Positions 34,652 to 45,100 of a DNA stretch of 64,000 bases are shown in pieces. The notes below the pieces were generated by a model. It had not been told where the DNA came from. It was given only the letters and a program-made list of their open reading frames with translations, and searched no databases. Numbering within the stretch: position 1 is the first letter of the stretch; every line of letters begins with the position of its first letter. Source of the stretch: a virus. The stretch lies in the IMG/VR virus record IMGVR_UViG_3300043395_000996, positions 62,001-126,000 of that record. One strand, 5' to 3'. Both the position numbers and the translations under genes were made by a program.

Positions 34652-36817
34652 TTATCCGTTAAATGCCGCACCAGTTGGTAAGATGTTGAAATCAATTTGT
34701 AAGAATTCAGCTGTCTTTGTTGGTTGTAAGTAGATAGCTCCTTTCATAATGTTTCTATCGATTACATCTGGTGTGTTATTTGTTTCATCCATTACTACTC
34801 TGAAAGCGTATAAACCTTGTCTTTGTTGGATTGCCTCTAAATAAGGGTTTACAATGTTTAAGAATCTATTTCTAGTAGTAGATGTATTTTGTTCAAATAC
34901 CAAATACTTTGAAGTTGAAGCGATATACTTTCTAACAGTCAATAATAATCTTCTTACGTTGATTCTATCTAATGCTGAAGGTTTATCTTGTAAAGTTTTT
35001 TGTCCCCATACCACAATACCTTGTCCAGGGAATTGGCAAATTGGGTTTACTTTACCTTCGTATAAATCATCTCTTTCAGATTGAGTTAATCTATTCAATA
35101 CTGAAACTGCTCCGATTAATCCACCTCTATTTAAACCGGCTGGTGCGAACCATTCTGCTGCTACTCTATCATTTGCTGCGAATACGCCAGGCAATAATAC
35201 TGATGGTGGTACAGTGATTAATTTATTTGTGTTTACATCGATTGTTTTAACCCAAGGATAGTAAACTGCTGCGTAGTTAGTATCTACTGATTCTGCTTGT
35301 GTTATAGTTGCTGATAATGATGTATTTGAATTTCCAGCATCAGCGATAAAGAATGCGTCTGCTCTTTGTTCTACCATATCAACAATTGAACTCCAAACTG
35401 AACTATGGTCAGCTTTATTAACACCCGGTGCTACTACCATATTGATATCCCACTCGTCTGCGTTTGATAAAGCGTTAATGTGTTTCATATATGCTACCGA
35501 ACCACTTGCACTTACAGTTGATAAATCAAAACCTTGTGTGTTTCCTGGTGCAATATCAGCTCCTTTGTAAATTGGAGTTAATGGAGATAAACCATCAAAA
35601 CCTTCTTGGAATGCTACAACGAATTGTGCAGATGTTGAACCTACTGATAAAGAACCTCCGTTTGATGCATCTAATCCAAATGCTACATTAGCGCCTGAAG
35701 TTGCTCCGTTAGGAATTGCTTTTAAGTAGTTTTTGTTATCAGTATTACCATCTAAATCAATACCACCATATACAGTTGCTGATGCGCTTACGAATGTTAC
35801 TGCTGGAATCAATGCTGAATTAGCAATTGATGCAGATACTGGCAATTTGTAAGCTCCGTGTCCGAATGGAACTGCTTGTACCGGTGCTACTTCGTTTAAA
35901 TTAGCGATTCTAATATATTTTGAGTTATTCACCCAATCACCGCTTTCAGTAATTTTACCCAAAGAATCGATTGATAATTTTCTATCACCGATTACTCTAC
36001 TAATAAAGTTAGGAGAATTAGGGTCTAAATTAACATTAGCGAATGTTTCTAATACGTTTTTCTTTTTATTTGTATCACCAAATGCTCTAACAACTAAAGT
36101 AAATGTACCATAATCAGTACCACTTACAGAACCAGCTGCTTTAATATTTGTAATACCAACTTTGATTTTTGTGTTTGCTACGTTACCTGCTCCAATTGTT
36201 TCAATTTGGAATAAGTCGTATCTTTCACCACTAATCAATTGAGATTGAATCATTGGTGTTAATGCTTCTTGTGCATCAAATCCAAAATCTTGTGCTCCCA
36301 ATACAACTACACTTTGTGTAACTGCTGTAACACCAGCGTTCTTAAAGTATCCATATGAATATGCATCTTTAGCGCCAAAAGGAGATGAACCATAAGTAGC
36401 TTCAACATCATCAAAACTTACTACGCTTGATGATAAATTGATATATGCATCTGAACCACTTAAACTATCTTCAGTAGTTGAGAATAAAACTCCAACAGAT
36501 GCTGATACTGAACCTGAATGAGCTACTAATAATAAAGGTGCTCCTGCTGTATATCCACCAACACCAGCTACTCTACAAATAGTTGCAGTTCCTGCTTCTC
36601 TTAAATAATTTTGAGCCGCTAATGGAGTATAATATGTTCCATCAGCTTTTCCGAATAATGTTTCTAATTCTGCTTGAGAATTAACAATTGTTGGCGTTAA
36701 TGGTCCTTCTAAAAAAGGTCCGATAAAAGCTGCACCAATCTCTGCAACACCTTGTTGTAAGAATGAAAGGTCATTTTCTTTTGTAAATACGCCTGGTGAT
36801 ACTATTTTCTCTGCCAT
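34652..36817 (-). CDS. 18: Contractile tail sheath protein gp18-like
   Basis: A 721-residue sheath protein (T4 gp18 is 659). The N-terminus VSPGVFTKENDLSF and the C-terminal block (VNPYLEAIQQRQGLYAFRVV, DETNNTPDVIDRNIMKGAIY, then LQPTKTAEFLQIDFNI) are the conserved sheath core. The middle domain is enlarged and Ser/Gly/Ala-rich with SGSVSASVG-like stretches. It surrounds the gp19 tube and contracts on infection. Confidence 0.95.
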   Translation of the reverse strand: MAEKIVSPGVFTKENDLSFLQQGVAEIGAAFIGPFLEGPLTPTIVNSQAELETLFGKADGTYYTPLAAQNYLREAGTATICRVAGVGGYTAGAPLLLVAHSGSVSASVGVLFSTTEDSLSGSDAYINLSSSVVSFDDVEATYGSSPFGAKDAYSYGYFKNAGVTAVTQSVVVLGAQDFGFDAQEALTPMIQSQLISGERYDLFQIETIGAGNVANTKIKVGITNIKAAGSVSGTDYGTFTLVVRAFGDTNKKKNVLETFANVNLDPNSPNFISRVIGDRKLSIDSLGKITESGDWVNNSKYIRIANLNEVAPVQAVPFGHGAYKLPVSASIANSALIPAVTFVSASATVYGGIDLDGNTDNKNYLKAIPNGATSGANVAFGLDASNGGSLSVGSTSAQFVVAFQEGFDGLSPLTPIYKGADIAPGNTQGFDLSTVSASGSVAYMKHINALSNADEWDINMVVAPGVNKADHSSVWSSIVDMVEQRADAFFIADAGNSNTSLSATITQAESVDTNYAAVYYPWVKTIDVNTNKLITVPPSVLLPGVFAANDRVAAEWFAPAGLNRGGLIGAVSVLNRLTQSERDDLYEGKVNPICQFPGQGIVVWGQKTLQDKPSALDRINVRRLLLTVRKYIASTSKYLVFEQNTSTTRNRFLNIVNPYLEAIQQRQGLYAFRVVMDETNNTPDVIDRNIMKGAIYLQPTKTAEFLQIDFNILPTGAAFNG

Positions 36818-36854
36818 TGTGTAATTTTAATTATTTTATCTATTAAATTCTTCC

Positions 36855-36863
36855 TATAAATAT
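36855..36863 (-). promoter_or_regulatory. Candidate late promoter box
   Basis: Sense strand TATATTTATAG, 38 bases before the sheath ATG. Confidence 0.5.
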
Positions 36864-36888
36864 AAATTTTTATTTCAAAACAACATTA

Positions 36889-38619
36889 TTATTTGTATGT
36901 TGGTGAGAAATGATTGTATATTTGTGTTATTTCTGAACCAGCTAATTGTCTATTATAGAATAATACTGGTCCTATTTGACCCGTAAAGTAATAATTGTTC
37001 TCAGCGTAGTTACCACCAACCTGAATCATTGCTGATGTTGTGTAATCCTTTGCACCATTTGAAATAGTACCTACTGAAGAACCATCCAAATATCCAACGT
37101 TAGTTCCATTTAATTTAGCGGTGTATGCTACCATATACCAAACGTTTGTTGATAATGAGAATGTATTGCTACTATATTGAACAGTCGAACCTTCGTGTAA
37201 GAAGTATGTTCCACTACCATTTGAATTCAAATACAATGAGAATATTCTTGTACCACTTACATCTTGCTTATTAAAGAAGTTGTAATATCCATTTGCAGGA
37301 TGTGATGCGAATCTAACCCAACTCACAACAGTGAATTCCGATGTATTAAATTGAGTGTATCCACCATTGATATTTGTTGTACCATCTTTATACCAAAAGG
37401 CGTTTGAAGCACCTTGCCACCATTTTTCTTTTCTAGTTGCTCCCGCATTATATGCCGGATTTGATTTACCACTAACACCTGCTGCGTTTGAAACACCTGC
37501 TGGTCTTAAACCCGTATTATATCCACTTAAATCCAACCAATCGGCAGTTGCCGTACCACTCGTAGATGATGCTTTTGATGGGTCTAAATACATTCTTAAA
37601 CCAGATGATGGAATAAATGGTTGTGTAGTTGTACCTTTATTATGAGATACTAATCCGTTTGCTATATAAACGTCAGCTTGCTCTACGTTTACAGTTACAA
37701 TTTCAACATCCTCTTTTATAAATTCAATATTAGTGATTTCAACTTCAGTTTCATCTTGCATAATCAACTTATCACCAAAAAGAATATCACCTATGTTTTT
37801 AAATTTATATTTACCGATTTCATTATCCCAAACATATAATGGGTGAGTTTCGGTTGCTTTGATTAATCCATTATTCAATGAAACATATCCTTCTGCGAAA
37901 TTAAATGTTACATCGCTTACAATTACATTTTGAGTAGAACCTTCCAAAGAGTCTGAAAAATAGAATCTCCAATCAACTTGGTCTGATTCTGGGTCTTGAG
38001 TTTCATCCGGCAATCCTGCTGGCACCCAAGCCGTTAATTCATCACCAACATTTAAATCTTCAACATTTACAGATGTTCCATTTGCTAATTGAATTTGTGT
38101 TCCAAATAATAAACAAAAATCGGGTTGGTTAATTGTGTTATATACATCAACTGCGTATAATGTTTTAGTAGTTTCTACTCCATAGTTTGTTGCATTAATA
38201 TTGAATCCATCTTGATATTTCATTGTCAATACTGAAGATGCTTCCGAATAATTTGCTGCGTTGATTGCTGCTGGAGTTAATGCGAATTTAGCAGGGCCTG
38301 TACCATGTGATGGTGAACCTACTGAAAAGTTTGCATTACTAAAAGAACAAGTATAGTTGTTAGTTTGTTGTTGTACTTTGTTGTAGAAATAAGAACCTGT
38401 TGATGAGAATGTAAAATTAGCATCTTCCGATGTACTTTCTACAATATATGTATAAGTTGGTACGTTTACTGAAATTGCATCCGTTGCAAAACTTAACACA
38501 TTTACGTTACTACCAGCAGTTCCACCCGATAATTGTCCCATCGAAACCGCTTGAGTAGTTCTAGCTGAACCACTAACTGCTCTATGTAAATTTCCTAATG
38601 ATAGATTAGTTCTTGCCAT
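36889..38619 (-). CDS. Structural protein with Hint (intein-like) and LamG domains
   Basis: A 576-residue three-part protein. Residues 1-168 are a Ser/Thr/Asn-rich virion-type domain. Residues 169-327 are a Hint domain: Cys169 in DFCLLFGTQIQLANG, DLNVGDEL, block B ATETHPLYVW (His259), and the end VYIANGLVSHN (His326-Asn327). Residues 328-576 (SSGLRMYLDPSKA; QFNTSEFTVVSWVRFASH; GQIGPVLFYNRQLAGSEI) are a LamG/concanavalin-like sugar-binding domain. The Hint lacks an endonuclease, and the residue after Asn is Lys rather than Cys/Ser/Thr, as in bacterial intein-like (BIL) domains. Self-cleavage could release or attach the LamG part. It sits between sheath and fibre genes. Confidence 0.85.
   Translation of the reverse strand: MARTNLSLGNLHRAVSGSARTTQAVSMGQLSGGTAGSNVNVLSFATDAISVNVPTYTYIVESTSEDANFTFSSTGSYFYNKVQQQTNNYTCSFSNANFSVGSPSHGTGPAKFALTPAAINAANYSEASSVLTMKYQDGFNINATNYGVETTKTLYAVDVYNTINQPDFCLLFGTQIQLANGTSVNVEDLNVGDELTAWVPAGLPDETQDPESDQVDWRFYFSDSLEGSTQNVIVSDVTFNFAEGYVSLNNGLIKATETHPLYVWDNEIGKYKFKNIGDILFGDKLIMQDETEVEITNIEFIKEDVEIVTVNVEQADVYIANGLVSHNKGTTTQPFIPSSGLRMYLDPSKASSTSGTATADWLDLSGYNTGLRPAGVSNAAGVSGKSNPAYNAGATRKEKWWQGASNAFWYKDGTTNINGGYTQFNTSEFTVVSWVRFASHPANGYYNFFNKQDVSGTRIFSLYLNSNGSGTYFLHEGSTVQYSSNTFSLSTNVWYMVAYTAKLNGTNVGYLDGSSVGTISNGAKDYTTSAMIQVGGNYAENNYYFTGQIGPVLFYNRQLAGSEITQIYNHFSPTYK
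37639..38115 (-). other. Hint / BIL-type self-processing domain
   Basis: Protein residues 169-327 of the LamG protein, from nucleophile Cys to the terminal His-Asn. Both splice-junction chemistries look intact (Cys1, TxxH, HN), but the +1 residue is Lys, which favours cleavage or non-canonical ligation over splicing. Confidence 0.75.
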
Positions 38620-38636
38620 TATATTTGATTATGTTT

Positions 38637-39632
38637 TTATATATTATAAATATCTAAAAGTTTTTGTTTCCATACATCTTTATTAGAAAAGTGCTGAATC
38701 ATCCAACTTTTAAGTTTTTCGAATTCCTTTTTACGGGTTTCGTAATCATCTTCACAAATCGTTTGGTAGGTCTGCTTAAATGTTGCCTCATCAATCGCTT
38801 TGTATTTATAGTCCAATGGTACACACCAATTTTCGTGTAATATTGGTAATTTCCCCCAATCCACAGCCTCAAAAATTCCATATCCGAAGGGTTCGTTGTT
38901 AAAGCACGAATGAGATATTCCCCAATCAAGCCCATAGAACCTTTCTTTATATTTGTAATCAAATTTGTAAACTTTGGATTTTTCGAACTTATATCCATAT
39001 TTTTGTTTATAATATTTTGTAAATGTTTCCGTATTTGTGGAAATAAATCCTTCAATACCATCCATATATTCTACATTCTTTCTACCTTCCACTCTAGCTG
39101 CATATCCCATTTTTAATGAATGAGATAATTCTTTATTTTGAACAAATTGATATGAATTTGGAATTTGATATAAATTTTCGGTTTTATATGGAAAATTATA
39201 TAATCCTACCCAAATTTTGTTTTTGATTTTATCAATCATTTCTGATTCATATTCCCAATTACCATACCAATGCAAATATTCTTCTTTTTGCATTTGCCCA
39301 ATAAGAGATACCTTTGTTAAATTGTGGAAAACAATTGAATTAATCTTTTCCAAATTTTGGTGAATAGCTCTGGTTGGAGTATAATGACCGTGCAATATAT
39401 GTATCCTTCTAGCACCATCTAATATTTTTATTATTTCATCTTCCGATGTTTCCCATATATGGTCTATATCAATCGGAAATTGTTCGTAATTATCAGGTTT
39501 TCTTCTATGGAACAAAAGAAGTGGTTTAACCTCCAAATGTGGTGCCACTTCTTTTATCCATTCAGTTACCCATATATCAGCACCGCTGTTGAACCAAGGT
39601 CCTCCAGCGGTGGTGTAGTAAACATCATACAT
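38637..39632 (-). CDS. GT-B glycosyltransferase in the tail region
   Basis: A 331-residue GT-B glycosyltransferase. The donor domain shows SLKMGYAARVEGRKNVEYMD (the start of a GT1/GT4 motif), and NNEPFGYGIFEAVDWGKLPIL, the EPFGxxxxEA signature binding the nucleotide sugar. The N-terminal half has HILHGHYTPTRAI. It lies between the LamG-Hint protein and the first fibre gene, so fibre or sheath glycosylation is a reasonable guess. The sequence differs from the polymerase-coupled enzyme. Confidence 0.8.
   Translation of the reverse strand: MYDVYYTTAGGPWFNSGADIWVTEWIKEVAPHLEVKPLLLFHRRKPDNYEQFPIDIDHIWETSEDEIIKILDGARRIHILHGHYTPTRAIHQNLEKINSIVFHNLTKVSLIGQMQKEEYLHWYGNWEYESEMIDKIKNKIWVGLYNFPYKTENLYQIPNSYQFVQNKELSHSLKMGYAARVEGRKNVEYMDGIEGFISTNTETFTKYYKQKYGYKFEKSKVYKFDYKYKERFYGLDWGISHSCFNNEPFGYGIFEAVDWGKLPILHENWCVPLDYKYKAIDEATFKQTYQTICEDDYETRKKEFEKLKSWMIQHFSNKDVWKQKLLDIYNI
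38645..38653 (-). promoter_or_regulatory. Candidate late promoter box
   Basis: Sense strand GATATTTATAA, 26 bases before the LamG-Hint ATG and inside the end of the glycosyltransferase gene. Confidence 0.5.
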
Positions 39633-39636
39633 TAAA

Positions 39637-42063
39637 TTATAAACCTAATTTTGATTTTAATTCGTCAATTTGTTTTTGTTGTTCTTTGATTGCTTCAACT
39701 AATAAACCAACCATTTTAGAATAATCCAAACCTAAATGCCCATCTTCTCTTTCCATTACTACTTCAGGTAATACTTCCTGAACTTCTTGTGCGATAAGAC
39801 CTGTATTAGGAGTTGTTTTGGTTACTTCGTTTACATCATCATTCCAAGTCCAAGTCACACCATTCAATTTAGATACTTTATCTAAAGCGTTTGGAATTAA
39901 TTTGATGTTAGATTTGAATCTTCTATCTGAAGAAAAATATGCAGTAATATCACCCGTTGCTGTAATTGCTCCGTTGATTGTTAAACCTGCGAAAGTTGGA
40001 GTTGCTGAAGTTGCTACCGATTGTCCGATAGAAATTGTTACTGCGCCAGTTGCTCCACTTACACTAACACCCGTTCCAGCTACTGCTGAAGTTACACCGG
40101 CGTTAGTTAATGTTACCGAACTACCCAATGCAACTGCTCCACCACCACTTAAACCACTTCCTGCGGTTACAGTTACTGAAGAGTTTGCTAATTGAGCGTT
40201 TGAAACAGTTCCAGTCACACCACTAAATGCGATTTGAGATGAACCTGAAACTACACCATCTCCATTTGTATTTAAATATCTACTATCAAATGTTGTAGTT
40301 AATTGTGCTGATGATGAAATTACACCTTCTGCATCTAATTTAGTTTTAACTCTAGCATCAGTATAGTATAAATTTGTTCCTTCTGGTAAGCTTGTAGTTG
40401 AACCTGCTCCTAAAATAGTTGCTGCTGAAATACTTCCACCTAATGAAGTTGAAGAACCAGCGATTGTGATTGAGCTATTTGTTAAAGAAGAGTTTCCAAT
40501 ATTTGTTAAAGTATTAGATGCTCCACTTATAGTTTTATTTGTTAAAGTTGCAGTCGCTGTTGCGAATGAACCTGTATATCCTTCTAATGAACTCAATCTT
40601 GCGTTTTGTGCAGATTGGTCAGTTGCGATAGAACCCGTTTGAGTTTCTAATGCTGATAATCTCGCATTTTGTGCAGTATTTGTAGTGTCATTTGAACCTG
40701 TATAAGTAGCTAATGTAGAGAATTTAGAATCAACACTCGCAGTATATGTTGCTAATGTAGAATCTTTACCTAATTGAGAACCACTAAATGCTTCTAATGA
40801 AGTTAATCTTGCATTTTGTGCAGATTGTTCGGTTGCAATTGAACCCGTTTCGGTTTCTAATGCTGATAATCTAGCATTTTGTGCTGCATCCGTTGCATTT
40901 GAAGATGTATAGAATGATGCAAAAGCGTTATCGTTTGTAGTATCAACCGAATTGATTAACGTTACGATTTCAGCAAAAGTATCATAATTTGCATCTGCTG
41001 AAGCAAGGATTGCATCAACTCTACCTTTTTCAGTAGAAATTCTACTATCCAAAGAAGAACTGAAAGCAGTGTATCCTGTTGTAGAAGAAATAGTTATTTG
41101 TGCTGAACTACTAACTACTGCATCTGCATCTAATTTACTCTTAATCGTTGTATTGATTGAAGATGTAAATGAGTTTAATGCGGATATCGCTGTATTTTGA
41201 GTTGAGTTTGTAGTATCGTTAGAGCCAGTATATGTGTTTAAAGAACTCAATATACCAACTACTTGTGCCGAGCTACTAACTACTGCTTCTGCGTTTAATT
41301 TAGTTTTAACTCTTGCATCGGTATAGTAAAGGTTAGAACCTTCAGCTACATTTGATGTAGATAAATTATCAATTGTTGAATCAAATGCCGCAGATACTGC
41401 TGATAATTCAGCATCAGTTGCGTAAGTTGAACCTAAATTTGAAATCGTAGTTGAAATTGCGCCAGATACAGAATTTAATTCAGCATCAGTTGCGTAAGTT
41501 GAACCTAAATTTGAAATCGTAGTTGCTACTGCTGCAGATACTGCTGATAATTCGGCATCAGTTGCAAATCCATTTCCTAAAGAAGATGAAAATGCTTCCA
41601 ATGAATCAATTCTATCTTCGTGATTAGAAGCAGTTGAAATTAATGCTGATACAGATGTATTTAAATTGGAAACATCTACTCCATCTACTGTACCACCTAC
41701 AACAATATTTCCTGCTATATACGCATCTTTGTATTTATAAGTAGAACTACCTAAATCAAATGCGTTATTATTTGATGGTATCAATGAAGAACTCAATGAT
41801 GCTACAACATTGATTGAATCGGAACTAGCATCACCAATTGTAATTGCTCCACCTAATGTAAGGTTTCCACCAATTGATGCATTGCCAGATACATTTAATT
41901 CACCGAATGTTCCAGTACTTCCTGTACCAGCTGCTGATAATACGATGTCGCCATTTGCTCCACCTATTAACAACGTTCCTAATGTTGTGTTTACATATGG
42001 TTCTCCGAATGCTAACGAACCTGATTGTTGTGCGGTTGTCCCACGTCTAAATTTAAGTGCCAT
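39637..42063 (-). CDS. Tail fibre with C-terminal S74 chaperone domain (808 aa)
   Basis: An 808-residue fibre protein. It starts with the MALKFRRGTTAQQSGSLAFG tail-attachment module, has a long repetitive shaft (YATDAELSAVSAA-type and ARLSALETETGSIA-type units), and ends with an intramolecular chaperone of the peptidase S74 family from about residue 711: SSDRRFKSNI (Ser712-Asp713, Lys717), TGLIAQEVQEVLPEVV, and a final helix. The chaperone trims itself off after trimerisation. The adhesive part would lie just before it. A 48-base perfect direct repeat is present in the shaft. Confidence 0.92.
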   Translation of the reverse strand: MALKFRRGTTAQQSGSLAFGEPYVNTTLGTLLIGGANGDIVLSAAGTGSTGTFGELNVSGNASIGGNLTLGGAITIGDASSDSINVVASLSSSLIPSNNNAFDLGSSTYKYKDAYIAGNIVVGGTVDGVDVSNLNTSVSALISTASNHEDRIDSLEAFSSSLGNGFATDAELSAVSAAVATTISNLGSTYATDAELNSVSGAISTTISNLGSTYATDAELSAVSAAFDSTIDNLSTSNVAEGSNLYYTDARVKTKLNAEAVVSSSAQVVGILSSLNTYTGSNDTTNSTQNTAISALNSFTSSINTTIKSKLDADAVVSSSAQITISSTTGYTAFSSSLDSRISTEKGRVDAILASADANYDTFAEIVTLINSVDTTNDNAFASFYTSSNATDAAQNARLSALETETGSIATEQSAQNARLTSLEAFSGSQLGKDSTLATYTASVDSKFSTLATYTGSNDTTNTAQNARLSALETQTGSIATDQSAQNARLSSLEGYTGSFATATATLTNKTISGASNTLTNIGNSSLTNSSITIAGSSTSLGGSISAATILGAGSTTSLPEGTNLYYTDARVKTKLDAEGVISSSAQLTTTFDSRYLNTNGDGVVSGSSQIAFSGVTGTVSNAQLANSSVTVTAGSGLSGGGAVALGSSVTLTNAGVTSAVAGTGVSVSGATGAVTISIGQSVATSATPTFAGLTINGAITATGDITAYFSSDRRFKSNIKLIPNALDKVSKLNGVTWTWNDDVNEVTKTTPNTGLIAQEVQEVLPEVVMEREDGHLGLDYSKMVGLLVEAIKEQQKQIDELKSKLGL
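41406..41525 (-). repeat. 48-bp perfect direct repeat, 72-bp period, in fibre gene
   Basis: Bases 41406-41453 recur identically at 41478-41525. The 72-base period encodes a 24-residue unit (STYATDAELxxVSxA ...). A third, diverged unit follows. Confidence 0.85.
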
Positions 42064-42123
42064 TTAGTTTACCTTTTTTTTAGTACGATTATTTTAATAT
42101 TTTTATGTTATTATGTAACTTCT

Positions 42124-42132
42124 TATAAATAT
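42124..42132 (-). promoter_or_regulatory. Candidate late promoter box
   Basis: Sense strand GATATTTATAA, 61 bases before the ATG at 42063. Confidence 0.45.
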
Positions 42133-45100
42133 CTATTTATTTTCCAATCTATCAATTTTTGCTGATAATTCTTTAATTGCTTCAATTAAAAGTGGAACAA
42201 TTTTTTCATAGTTCACTGCTTTGTATCCAGCCGCTCTATCTATAACGGCTTGTGGTATTACTTTTTCAATTTCTTGTGCAATTACTCCGATATCATTTCC
42301 TGCATGTGAGTGAATTAATTCAAATCCCTCTTTCCAATCGTAAGTGTTACCACTAATTTGATTTACTTTTTCTAAAGCGTTTGGAATTGGAGTAATGTTT
42401 TCTTTTAATCTTTCATCGGATGTTGAAAATGCTACGATATCTCCCGTTGCTATAATTTCTCCAGCTATTCCACTTGCAGCAGTTCCAACTCCAATAGATG
42501 CAAATTGAACATTTGATGAAGTTGCTACTGCTTGTCCAATTGCTATTGTTGGGGTTGCATTCTCACCACTATTATTTGTAATAGTAATACCTGTTCCTGC
42601 AACTAATGATGCTACATAATCTCCCGTTGTTTGAGTTGCTAATGTAATATTACCAGCTGCTGAACCTAAATTGATTTGAGATGAACTCGAAACAATACCT
42701 TCACCCAATGTATTCAAATATCTGGCATCAAATTCAGTTGTAAGTTGAGATGAACCCGAAACTACACCTGTTGGTAATAATGGAATTATTTGAGAACTAC
42801 CACTTACAATACCATTTGGAATATTGGATAATCCAATATATGATATTTGAGATGAGCCAGAAACAATTCCTGTTCCTCCTAATATTTGTACTGAACTACT
42901 TACTAATGTATGAGTAGCTGATGCCTTTTCTTCAAAAATTGAATTAATTTGTGCCGATGAAGAAATTACTCCATTTGTTGCGGCAATAGAACCAACGATT
43001 GTATCACCCGTTATAGTTGCTGCTCTAAAATCTGCTAAAGTAAATGAAGCGTGAGATGTATCAATAGTACCCGATGGTTCTAATGTATATCCTTTGAATA
43101 CTTTCCAAGTACCATTATCAGATGCATCTCTGAAAATACCCGTATGTCCATATGTACCATCGTTGTAATTACCAACAACTCCCAAATCTGGGTTTGTTAT
43201 TGTTGAACCTTCATTTAAATAAATAAGGTTATCATTAATTGCTAAATTTTCAGAATTGATAATCGATTGAGTACCATATACAACTATGTCACCTAAAAAC
43301 GAAACAGTCGAACCTGTTAATTCAATTGCATTATCTAATGAATTTGTATATGAATTTAATGAACTTAATATATCTACTATTTGCGAACTACCACTCACCA
43401 ATGTGTGAGTTGCTGATGCTTTTTCTTCATATATAGAGCTCAATGATTGCGTATATGCATGTAATGCACTTAAATCAGCATTAACCGATGCGGTATAAAT
43501 TGCTAAATTATCATGCTTAATATTTTGAGATGCTGTATATGCCTGTAATGCAGCAAAGGATATTTGTGCACCACTTCCTAAATTGATAGATGTTGTATAT
43601 TCCAATTCATCTAAACGAGAATCAACCGAAGAACTAAATGGATTATAAACAGAACCAGTCCATGTATTAAATGATGCGGTAGCATTCATTAATGATGCGG
43701 TTGTTGTTTGTAATACACTAAATTTAGAATCAATAGATGCAGTATAAGTTTCTAAAGTATTTTGCTTTGATTCTAAAACATCTATTCTATCTTCGTGATT
43801 TGATGCAGTCCAATATAAACTAGCCGTAGTACTCATCAATGATGATGTTACGATTAATATTGTATCTTGCTTTGCTTCTAATATATCAATTCTACTTTCG
43901 TGGTCGGATGCCGTATCAAATAATTGATTACGATAGAAAGTATTTGATGCGGTATACGAATTCAACGATGATGTAGCTGCTTCTACTTCATCAAACTTAG
44001 CATCGATTGAAGATGTATATGTTTCTAATACGGAATCTTTTCCTTCTTGTGATGCTGAAAATTGTTCTATATTATTTAATCTACCTTCAGCGGATGCGGT
44101 AAAAGTATTCAATGAAGCCGTTACTATTGATAAAGTAGTTGCTCTACTTTCTAAACTTCCCGTTTCGGTTTCTAATGATAATAATCTAGCATCGTGTGAT
44201 TGAGATACATCTTGTAAATGTTTCAATCTATCATCAACAGACCAAGAATAAGCATTTACACTTGCACCATTTAATCCAACTATTGTAGATGAACTAATTG
44301 AACCTTCGATACCTAAATTTTTATTTAATTCAATTCTTTGATTTGTATCACTCCATACCAATGTTACGTTTGCACCATCAATTGTAACACCGGCGCCATC
44401 CGAAGTTGCAGATGATGTAGAGCCACTTGCAATTCTAATATTTTTATCAGCAACATTTAAAGTTGAAGATTGAACCGCAGTTGTTGTCCCAACTACCGTT
44501 AAATTTCCTTTAATAGTCGTATTACCATCGGTTACATCAATTGCGGTTTTAAGAGATGAAGTATATTCTTCAATTGAATCGATTCTACCTTCGTGATTAG
44601 ATGCAGTCCAAAATAATTCAGCTACATTTAAATTATTAGATGCAGTATAAGCATTTAATGATGATGTAGAAGATTGAACTGCTACAAATTTATCGTTTAT
44701 AGATGATGTATAAGATGCTAATGTGCTATTTTTAGATTCTTCCGATGCTGAAAATACGTTAATTGATGAAATATGAATATCAACAGAAGATGTATATGAA
44801 CCTAAAGTAGTAAATTTACTATCAATTGAAGATGTATAATTTCCTAATGTAGTTTGCTTATCCTCCAATACATCAATTCTATTTTCGTGATTTGATGCGG
44901 TTGAATACAATTCAGTTAAATTTGCATTAACTGATGAAGTGTAAGATGCTAAAGTTGTATTTTTAGATTCTTCGGAATTTTGAAAAGTTTCTAAACTATC
45001 TAATCTACCATCAACCGATGCAGAGAATTGTGTAACATTTCCAAATCCAATTATAGAACCACTAAAAGAACCTATTATAGATGAAGCAGATATATTTGTT

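Noticed and set aside
38699-39061. Second minus-strand frame of 120 codons inside the glycosyltransferase gene
   Set aside because: The glycosyltransferase frame contains the EPFGYGIFEA motif over this region; the other frame is low-complexity and has no domain.
41406-41525. Tandem repeats as a CRISPR array
   Set aside because: The repeats are in frame inside a fibre gene, with coding spacers and 72-base period; no cas genes.
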